A stretch of DNA of 64,000 nucleotides from Teratosphaeria epicoccoides (Eukaryota > Ascomycota > Dothideomycetes > Mycosphaerellales > Teratosphaeriaceae). The DNA lies in the NCBI GenBank assembly GCA_021401465.1, contig JADDMT010000003.1, forward strand, positions 496,001-560,000. Direction: 5' to 3'. The position numbers and the translations under genes are program-made. The notes beneath the pieces were generated by a model that was given only the letters and a program-made list of their open reading frames with translations, did not search any database and had not been told where the DNA came from. Below, piece by piece: positions 53,469 to 61,394 of this stretch (position 1 is its first letter; each line of letters starts with the position of its first letter).

Positions 53469-54257
53469 GGTGCTCGTGGTTGTGTGCGATTTGAGGGGAG
53501 TGTATACCAAGTGACTTGCTGATAATGCAAGTTGAGATAGCTGTGGTGCTGCCGAAGAAAATTCCCTATGGCCGGAGGTTCAGCGCACTCATAAGTTGGG
53601 AAAGACCGAGACAGGAAGCAAGCACTCGTTTGATGGGCTCCGGCTGGATCAATGCATGTCTTGGACAAACGCGCTGCTTGCCTGAAAGCGAGTTGGTCCC
53701 TCACTTACTGAAATAAACGACTTGTTTGTCGGGCGAGATTTGTTTCATGCATGCAGATCAATGCGAATGCAATGGACTATTGCGTTGCATCGATTGCAAA
53801 GATTGTGGTTTGCGAGTTGTGTTGACTTCAAACAAAGCACGCTCGATTGGTCGACAATGGCTACCTGCAGATGGTCGTGCACTCGGATTTTGTGCGACCC
53901 AGACGTGTACACTCCAGATGACAGTCTACAACACAAGACCCCATATTCGTCGTTTGGGCACGCTGTTCATTACACAGGCATGCATGTGATGATGTCCGAT
54001 CCAATCGGTCATTGTTTCGACAAGCTGGACCAACGGTGCGGCTCACGCGTACTTGACATGCCAGTATCGACATAGATTCAAGTTGACCGACCCGCCGTGC
54101 ATGCTCAGCGGTGTATGTGAGGCCTTTACACGTCAAACAGCCATCAACCACACGGACACACCGAGTCAGACACTCAGCTGTAAACCCGAGGTCATTTTGA
54201 TCGATGAACCAGCTAATCATAGCAGAGGTTGCCGCAGTAATTTCTAGGGCGAGTGTT
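53469..54257. other. Intergenic region
   Basis: About 790 bp between the start of the CCCH gene and the stop of the carboxylesterase gene, both on the minus strand. Small open frames only; no RNA gene or repeat recognised. Confidence 0.45.
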
Positions 54258-55919
54258 CTAGAGCTTGGACTTGATCCAAGCGAGCACACCTGTCGCACCA
54301 TCATTCTTGGCCAAGAGATCCCAAATCTCGAGACCTTCTTGCCACCGATCATCTTCCCAGACATCTGTCTGTCCATTAGCATCAAGCCTCTTCATCTGCG
54401 TGATCGTACTCGTGCCCCAGTCCAGATCCTCGCCATGCACGAATCTGGTGAATGCTTCGTTCCACGGTCTTAGCACCTCTTTCTCTTGGTCCTTCAGCTG
54501 CTTGCCTTGGCCCCAGAACCAGATATCCATATCGGTACTGTGAGTCACTCCCCATGATGGCGGCATCGAAGTCGTACTAGCTCTCCAGTCGAATCTGTAG
54601 CGGAGCACGTCTTTGCCTGGCTCAAGACCGCCATTTACGAGAGCATTCTGAAACCCTCGCTCCATGTCATACACTTGCATCTTGGCGTACAGCTTGCCGA
54701 AACAATCTTGCCAATCGCTCGCCCACGCAGGTAGCTTGTGCTCTTTGCCCGTAACCCGATCGAGCAGTTTACGGACAGCATCTCCAGGGTAGTCAGCACA
54801 AAGGCGGATGTAAACAGCATCGAAAGTTGGCGAAGGTGTGCGCCAAGCTCTGTAGAGAGTGTGTTCGTCCCGACACTCGCCGTTCATCAGTTTGACACCA
54901 CGCTTCTTCATACGTCGTGCAAAATCACCATTGTTGATGTTGGCGATGACGTCCTTCGATACGAAAGCGTCATCCGTTACTGCTCGGAATTCTGACATCT
55001 TGAGGCCGCTTTGAATCTTGACCAAATCCTGAGCAGAAGCCTCCCGAAGATGGCGAAGCTTTTCCTCGGCTGAAAGGCTCAAAGGGATCCGGAGCGCATT
55101 CAGGAGCTCATTGAATTGCTTCTGGTGCTCTTCAACTGTCTTGGGCTGAACACCAGGGCTGTTCGACCACATGATCACTCGCCTGATGATAGCTTCATCG
55201 TCCGACACGAAATAGAGCTCATATGCTAGCTGGTGATACGTCGAATGGGCCCCAGCAGAGTACCCTGCGACCGTGATATTAGAGGGATCGCCCCGAAATG
55301 CGGCAACATTTTTCGCCGTCCATTCCAAAGCCAACCGTTGATCCCAAAAGCCATTATTGCCGGAGCTTTCACCTAAATTTTGAGCTTCAGCAACCAGCTC
55401 TTTGCTCGTCAAGAAGCCGAACATGTTCAGTCGGTACGCCGGCATGACGATGATTGCTCGAAAGGCGGTATCGCTCAACAGCGAAGCAACAGCAGCTGGC
55501 TCCATATTGGCCGTGCCCCATTGCAGAAAGCCGCCATGGATGTAAAAAAAGACGGGCCAACCGTTCTCTGGCTTCTCACCGATCGGTATATAAACATTCA
55601 GTTGCAGGCAGTCTTCGTCCCAAAGTGCAGGGTCGCATTCATTGCCCAAGAATCCTGGCTGTGGGCAATATGCAGCAGACCGCGTGAAGCGGCCCGGATT
55701 GGCTGCAGTGCCATAGCGATGGTAGTCCGGCAGAGCTCGTGGCCTGCGGAATCGATATGCTCCTGTCGGTGGCAGAGCATATGGCAAGCCACCGAAGTAC
55801 CTCAGCAATGGTTGATTCCTCGAGGAGCTTGAGCGATAGGATAGTGTTACACCTTCGATGTGGCCAAGTCGCCCGGCATCAAACCGATAAGCATCCCTCT
55901 TTAGCTGTCCCTGCGGCAT
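54258..55919 (-). CDS. Type-B carboxylesterase/lipase
   Basis: Single exon, 553 residues from ATG at 55919. The alpha/beta-hydrolase signature is complete in its first half: YFGGLPYALPPTGAYRFRRP, EDCLQLNVYIP, FFYIHGGFLQWG (oxyanion hole) and ITVAGYSAGAHS (nucleophile Ser at about residue 221). The acid and base positions fit NGECRDEH and WGVTHSTDMDIWFWG. No signal peptide is evident, so it may be cytosolic, unlike many secreted fungal members. Such enzymes hydrolyse esters, often xenobiotics or polyketide intermediates; substrate unknown. A preceding TTG at 55931 is in frame but is not a start. Confidence 0.9.
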   Translation of the reverse strand: MPQGQLKRDAYRFDAGRLGHIEGVTLSYRSSSSRNQPLLRYFGGLPYALPPTGAYRFRRPRALPDYHRYGTAANPGRFTRSAAYCPQPGFLGNECDPALWDEDCLQLNVYIPIGEKPENGWPVFFYIHGGFLQWGTANMEPAAVASLLSDTAFRAIIVMPAYRLNMFGFLTSKELVAEAQNLGESSGNNGFWDQRLALEWTAKNVAAFRGDPSNITVAGYSAGAHSTYHQLAYELYFVSDDEAIIRRVIMWSNSPGVQPKTVEEHQKQFNELLNALRIPLSLSAEEKLRHLREASAQDLVKIQSGLKMSEFRAVTDDAFVSKDVIANINNGDFARRMKKRGVKLMNGECRDEHTLYRAWRTPSPTFDAVYIRLCADYPGDAVRKLLDRVTGKEHKLPAWASDWQDCFGKLYAKMQVYDMERGFQNALVNGGLEPGKDVLRYRFDWRASTTSMPPSWGVTHSTDMDIWFWGQGKQLKDQEKEVLRPWNEAFTRFVHGEDLDWGTSTITQMKRLDANGQTDVWEDDRWQEGLEIWDLLAKNDGATGVLAWIKSKL

Positions 55920-56241
55920 TGTCACGCGCAATGATGCGCAGGAGCGAACACTGTCACTGAGGTGTTTAGCATCTGGCTTCTCTGGAGGCCTGTAGCGTCA
56001 TGGCAGCAGTGCCAGCTTAAGCCCTAACCTCGGCAGTCGCATGGGCATCGCCTTTGGTATGCGGAAGCGACGAAGCACATTCTGATATGAAGAGATCATC
56101 AATTTTGGCGGGTCGAGCATTGATATATCATTGGTGATCATCAGCTAAGCTCTGCATACTTGTCATATAGTACATTTGAATCCAGCTTCCGAGGTCGATC
56201 GTCTTCCCCTATACTAGGTATCTGAGGTTTGCCATTCTCAG
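55920..56241. other. Intergenic region
   Basis: About 320 bp between two minus-strand genes, holding the esterase promoter. Nothing recognisable. Confidence 0.45.
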
Positions 56242-57620
56242 CTACGGAGAGCCATCAGAGCTTCCAGAGATTGCACTCTCTGAAGCCATGCCAACCCTTT
56301 GAAGATCTTTCTCGCCGGGAACAACGCGATCGCACCAGCTGCACCAGCTACGGTTCTCGCCACGCTGCTCCCGTCCGCAAAAGTCTCCCTTCGACTGTTC
56401 ATCCTCGTATTCCTCGACAACAGCAGCCACCGGTACCCTCTTCTTGATCTTTCTCTTGACTTGCCCGCCAATTCCAATAATCTCTTGGCTCTCATAGCTA
56501 CTACCACGCCATTCGTGACCATCGACCTCGGCTTTCGCGACTTCTGCTGCCAAAGCTTCTAGATCGGAAGCGTCGCATTCCACCTCCTGCTCGACCTCTT
56601 TGGCCGCGAGACAGTTCGAGTGACGCCCACACTCTAAACCTTCATTGCCTTCACCCAAGCCAGCACCGAAGCCACCAGAGGCACGATAGCGGGTCCTCCA
56701 GGCCCAGCCGCGCAGATAGGTGGTGTCCGACGGACGGAGAGAGTGTCCACAAGATCGGCAAATCCAGACGCCGTCTGTATCGCAGGTGCAGGGGCTGCGA
56801 GCAATAATGCCATCGAGCGGCAGTTCATCCTCGCCATATTCGCTATGGATTGTCAGAAAGAGGCACAGCTGGTACTTGTTATTGGTGCTTACTCGGCTGA
56901 TCGTACAACCGAAACAGATAGAGTGGTCAACCGCTCCACGGGCGACTTCATGCAGGTCCGGCACAGCCTTCTGTGGCGCCCTTTGAGGTTCGAGATTGGT
57001 GGTGCTTTGATGACACAGTTCTGCAGACCAAATGAATACGTGCATAGCGAACACGACGCTGACTCATATGCATACCCTGCAGACTATGCTGCCACATCTA
57101 CGACACTCCCCTACGAGATCTGCCGCACAAGCGCCGATCTTCCCGGACGTGATGCGGTCGATCTTGGAGCCATCGTGATCGTACGTTGTAGTCCAAACTT
57201 GGTGACTTGCATGCAGCGCGGCGCCCAAGCGTTTCGCAGGATTGGCGTTTTCATTGTCACAACGCAGCGTCTGAGAGACCAATAATTGTTGATATTGCAG
57301 TAAGTTCACCCTGACTTGGCGACATGTTCGTGAGAGATCATGAAGGCTGTTCAAGTCTAGGTAGCGGACGAGTTGAGATATAACCCTGATCAGGTTAGAC
57401 GTGGCACACGAGTGACCAAAGTAGCATGAAATGGACGGGTATGGCCACATTGTAAGAAATATAAGACAATGACTTACGGATAACAACCCAATGCCGCAGG
57501 GAATGGCCCTACATTCGGATTCGGTCTATCATCTTGGTGGTGATCTTCATCTTGTTTGCCACCTTGTCCAGCTTCGGCCGGTTCCTCTTCGTCCAGCGAT
57601 AGGTCGACCAGCCGCGCCAT
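56242..57620 (-). CDS. F-box protein with Cys-rich zinc-binding region
   Basis: Four exons: 57620–57478, 57385–57076, 57020–56893 and 56842–56242; introns of 92, 55 and 50 nt with GT–AG ends; product 393 residues. Splicing restores a continuous protein: MARLVDLSLDEEEPAEAG, then PVISQLVRYLDLNSLHDLSR (F-box), TCRQVRVNLLQYQQLL, CRRCGSIVCR + NCVIKAPP, HRRLCRTC, CTCDTDGVWICRSCGHSLR, WTWRTRY-like WAWRTRYRASGG, and near the C-terminus SWCSWCDRVVPGEKDL. The paired CxxC motifs suggest one or more zinc sites. F-box proteins recruit substrates to SCF ubiquitin ligases; the substrate is not known. It is divergent from UBC12, whose NEDD8 pathway activates SCF ligases, though functional coupling through position is only a suggestion. 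Confidence 0.88.
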
Positions 57621-58188
57621 GGTATGGAACGAGACACTGTGTATGTGTCATCGAAGCTCTCAACTCAGAAAACATGAGAATGGATTCAGATGATTGATGA
57701 TGTTGATAGAGCTTGATATGAATGCTGCGTGGATGTTGCGACATTTAGGACATCGGATGCTCCCGTCTTTGTCACGCACCCGTCCAGCCGATGGTCACTG
57801 ACAATACTGTACTCTCCTTCGTTCCTTGTGGAGTGAGATGGGGCATGCACCTAACGAATGGTGCAGTGATGTTGTAGCTCTGCTCCGCTGTCGGTCTCAG
57901 GCTCCGCAAAAGGTTCCGTGATTGCATATGGAAACATCTGTTGGACTGTAAGGCAGCGGACGACATCCCACTTTGGTGCCCCACTAGCGTTTCTGGTTGA
58001 CCATCATTACTCACGCATCTCTCTGGGGACCTCACAGCTCGTAGGCGCCCCACGCAACACGGATACATCTGTGGCCCAAAGTTGATTTGCTGCAAAGACG
58101 CGAGTGCCGGGATACACCTTTGACAAGAAATCGCCAGCCAGGAAGCCAGAAGACGCGTCTCGCGCGCATCCAGCGCCCCACCGCCAAC
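57621..58188. promoter_or_regulatory. Shared promoter region, F-box and UBC12 genes
   Basis: The 568 bp between divergent start codons. No specific control element recognised; short open frames here lack support. Confidence 0.4.
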
Positions 58189-58787
58189 ATGTTGAAGATA
58201 TGGAGTATGAAGCAGCAGCAGGCGAAGAGCGAAGCAGCGGCGGGCCCAGCAAAGAAAAAAAAGGTCACAGCCGCTCAACTGCGCGTACAAAAAGGTATAC
58301 GCGCTCTCAACCGTCTTACAGCGCCCATCACTGACTCCTCCTAGACCTCTCCGAGCTTGCGCTCCCAGGCACAATGAAAACGCACTTCCCCAACCCCGAC
58401 GACATCCTTAACTTCACCCTCACCCTGACACCCGACGAAGGCCTCTACAAAGGCGGCATCTTCACCTTCACCTTCGCCATCTCCCAGAACTTCCCGCACG
58501 AGCCGCCAAAAGTCAGATGCCAGCAGAAGATCTACCACCCCAACATCGACCTCGAGGGCAATATCTGCTTGAACATTCTGAGGGAGGATTGGAAGCCGGT
58601 TCTGAATCTGAATGCGGTGATTGTGGGCTTGCAGTTTCTGTTTCTTGAGCCGAATGCCAGCGATCCGTTGAACAAGGAGGCGGCGCAGGATTTGCAAACG
58701 GATCGAGATAGGTTTAAGAGGAATGTGAGGAGTTCGATGGCGGGAGGGCAGGTCAAGGGGGAGAGCTTCGATCGGGTGATGAAGTAG
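58189..58787 (+). CDS. UBC12: NEDD8-conjugating enzyme E2
   Basis: Two exons, 58189–58294 and 58345–58787, joined across a 50-nt intron (GTATAC…CACTGAC…CTAG); product 182 residues. It starts MLKIWSMKQQQ, the N-terminal extension that in this family docks the NEDD8 E1 and, when acetylated, DCN1. Then VTAAQLRVQK + DLSELALPG, the core MKTHFPNPDD, GGIFTFTFAISQNFPHEPPK, and IYHPNIDLEGNICLNILRED with the catalytic Cys at about residue 110 (human UBC12 Cys111). It transfers NEDD8 (Rub1) to cullins, activating SCF-type ligases. A large open frame on the opposite strand is a shadow. Confidence 0.96.
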
Positions 58788-59155
58788 ACGTTGTACCGCG
58801 GACAAGGCGGAACACAACAAGGGCTGAGCGCATTTGCGAAGAGGAGCAGATCGAGCACAAACGACATCACGAAGGTTTCGAGGAGCGCTGCGGCGGATTG
58901 GCTTGCAGCCGGCGACGAACGATACCATTGTTTTACGCGATTGGAGGGTCATCGGGCGACTCGATGCATAGCGATGCGATTGGACTGATACGACGGGATG
59001 CATAGCTATCTGCGCGATATAGAGGTACAGAGCTTCTATGTACGTTCTCTACGAGAGGAGATGATTGCCTTGGCCTGGTGCACTTTCGGCAGATTTCGCC
59101 CAGTCAATCTGCTGGTGCGAGACACTCGTATGTGACCTGCCCTGCTCGGTCAGTG
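58788..59155. other. Convergent intergenic region
   Basis: About 370 bp between the UBC12 and MRF1 stop codons. Nothing recognisable. Confidence 0.5.
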
Positions 59156-60497
59156 CTACTTCTTCTCTGCGTTCTTGCTCTCCTCTTCTGCAACCAAGCC
59201 CAGAACCTCTTGCTCTGCTTGCCACACCCTCACACTCTCCATGACCCTCTCCAGTGCATCACCACCCTCGATCACCTCATCCAAATTTCTGAGATCAAAG
59301 CCACTTCTATGATCACTGACCCTCTGTTGACTCCAATTGTACGTTCGTACTTTGTTCTCTCGTCCAACCTTCCCAGCCCCGGCTCCCCTTCTCAGCCGCA
59401 CAAGCTCTTCCTCGCGAACCTCTCGTCGCTGTTGTGCAATGCGCGACCGCAGGATGCGCCAGGCTTGTTCTCTGTTCGCGAGCTGCGAGCGAGACTCTTG
59501 CACTGCTACGACGGTGTTGGTCGGGATGTGTGTAAGGCGAACAGCAGATTCGGTACGATTGACGTGTTGCCCTCCAGCACCCGAGGCGCGCATCACGTCC
59601 GTCTTGACATCTGTAGGATTGATGTAGTAGTCACTTTTCGGATCATTGAAGCTACTTTCATCCATCCCATCTCCTCCCTCCGCCGGTATGGAAGGCAAGA
59701 CAAGCACGCTCGCAGCGGAGGTGTGCGTTCGTCCCTTGGACTCCGTTGCAGGTACGCGCTGGACGCGATGGACGCCTGCCTCGCAACGCAGAACACCGTA
59801 AGCGCCCGGACTGTCGACCTCAATTACGGCTTCCTGAACGTGTGTGCCACCAGAACCCGTACCTGAGACTTGGCCATCTGCTGTCTCGTACTTGATGCGG
59901 GAGCAGCGGAGGTCATTCGAGGCGCAGTAGGCTTCATACATGCGGACTAAGTCGCCGGCGAAAAGAGCGGCTTCGTCGCCGCCTGCACCTGGGCGTATCT
60001 CGATTAAACATGGGAGATGGGCGAAAGGATGAATCGGTATCAAGCTGGACTGCAGGGTCGCAGACGCGTGGGCAATTTTCTCCTGCGCTGGGCCGAGATC
60101 ATCCTCTGCGAGCTCTCGCAGCTCTTTGTCGGAAGAGTTGAGTAGGGCTTGCAGTTCGTACCATGCCGAGTGCGCCTTATCGTATTCTTCTACGGCGGAA
60201 GTGGTTTGCGACAATTCACCAAGGCGTTTCGCAGCTGCCGGGTCGTAATCGTCCGCCAGCTGTTTTATGAGAGACGCGTGTTTGGAGGCGACAGCTCGTG
60301 CTCTTGATAGAAGCGCTGGTGATATGCTACCGTTCGGCAAGACTAAGGGGAAGGAAAATACTTAGCTGTGGTCTTGGGCCATACTCTGAGTGCTGCCTAC
60401 CAGTGCTCTGCCAGCGCACGCCTGATCGCCGCAATGACAGCAACGGCCTTGCTAGACGGCGCAGGCAATGCAAACAGATCCATGATGTCGAGGACAT
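59156..60497 (-). CDS. MRF1: Mitochondrial peptide chain release factor 1
   Basis: Two exons, 60497–60401 and 60342–59156, joined across a 58-nt intron (GTAGGC…CCCCTTAG); product 427 residues. Exon 1 encodes MSSTSWICLHCLRRLARP and further Leu/Arg/Ser residues ending RWQST, a clear mitochondrial presequence. The mature protein has IRPGAGGDEAALFAGDL, RVQRVPATESKGRTHTS (near the codon-recognition region) and RASGAGGQHVNRTESAVRL with the catalytic GGQ at about residue 288. Class-I release factor of RF1 type, reading UAA and UAG in mitochondrial translation. The first ATG upstream in another frame (60531) would not splice in frame, which decides the start at 60497. Confidence 0.95.
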
Positions 60498-60565
60498 GAT
60501 GAGAGCTCTTGCGAATGTTGGAAGAATCCATTTTTGTGAGCATGTGCAACTGGCCCAATCAGGCT

Positions 60566-60583
60566 AGCGCACCTCGGTGCGCT
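60566..60583. repeat. GC-rich palindrome left of the AT-rich island
   Basis: Reads AGCGCACC-TC-GGTGCGCT, eight paired bases around a two-base centre. It is preceded by CT and resembles the palindrome at 61134–61148 on the other side of the island. Confidence 0.55.
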
Positions 60584-60639
60584 GTTGGAGCAAGCGTGAG
60601 ATTACTTACTACCCTTCGACCCCTGGACTCTTCTCCTGC

Positions 60640-61015
60640 GATTTTTTGTCTTCATTAAGTATTGTCGTTACTATGAACGATGGCGTAACATAGTAGGTGT
60701 AAATTTCATGATTATCCAGGATAATAACATCTTAGTAATTCTAATTACTATAGTATCTTTACTATCTAAATAGTACTACTACTCTAATTATTAAGTTTAT
60801 ACTACTAATACTAGGAGTTCAATCATCTGCTACTACTCCTGTCCTCTAATCTACAAGTATGCTTATATGCTTTCTATTAACATCCTATCTTATAATTTAC
60901 TCTATAAGTAAGCTATAAGTAAGAGAAAGATATTAAGCTTATTTTATCTCTTCTATTATGCTTACTTTAATCTTACCCTTTTAAGTATCTACTCTCTATA
61001 TAATTCCTGATTGAT
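60640..61015. repeat. AT-rich, TpA-rich island (RIP-like relic)
   Basis: A sharp-edged block of very low GC: for example 60721–60780 has 12 G or C in 60. It is full of TA and TACTA/CTAATTA words, unlike the roughly balanced composition on both sides. In ascomycetes this pattern is typical of a repeat destroyed by repeat-induced point mutation (CpA to TpA). No coding remnant can be read. GC-rich palindromes lie at 60566–60583 and 61134–61148. Confidence 0.7.
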
Positions 61016-61133
61016 TCTAGAGGATCATTTGAAGGCACTATATGTGTGGACCAAGACAGCTTTGATAATGACATGGATGAAAGAAGGTACAGAGACTGAA
61101 AGTCGAGAGATTCAAAAGTTTATCGATAACTAT

Positions 61134-61148
61134 CGCGCACGGTGCGCG
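61134..61148. repeat. GC-rich palindrome right of the AT-rich island
   Basis: Reads CGCGCAC-G-GTGCGCG, seven paired bases around one centre base, sharing GCGCAC…GTGCGC with the left palindrome. Together they could be subterminal or terminal inverted repeats of an old element of about 580 bp. Confidence 0.5.
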
Positions 61149-61394
61149 CCTTCACTTCATATGCACTTCAGAACGGCTCGTACATTCGACCATCGTGTGA
61201 ATCACGCGTCGTTCGTGTCTTTCGCCATCAACGATCAGTCCAGCCCCGTCCAATTAACCTAAATACATCAAACACGAGATCGGACGCGCCGAGAGACGCG
61301 CAGGGAGGCCATATACGGCCAGGTACCAAGGAGCGAAGGCGCAGTAGGTGCGATACGCAGCACACACAGCCTCTGCCTTTGCACACCGGCCGCT

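Larger units (their letters stand above)
60498..61394. promoter_or_regulatory. Divergent intergenic region, MRF1 and ISWI genes
   Basis: About 900 bp containing the promoters of both genes and the AT-rich island listed separately. The 200 bp next to the MRF1 start and the 250 bp next to the ISWI start have normal composition. Confidence 0.5.

Noticed and set aside
58341..59003. 220-codon minus-strand ORF over UBC12
   Set aside because: Shadow of the E2 core; repetitive Leu/Val/Asp composition is an antisense artefact.
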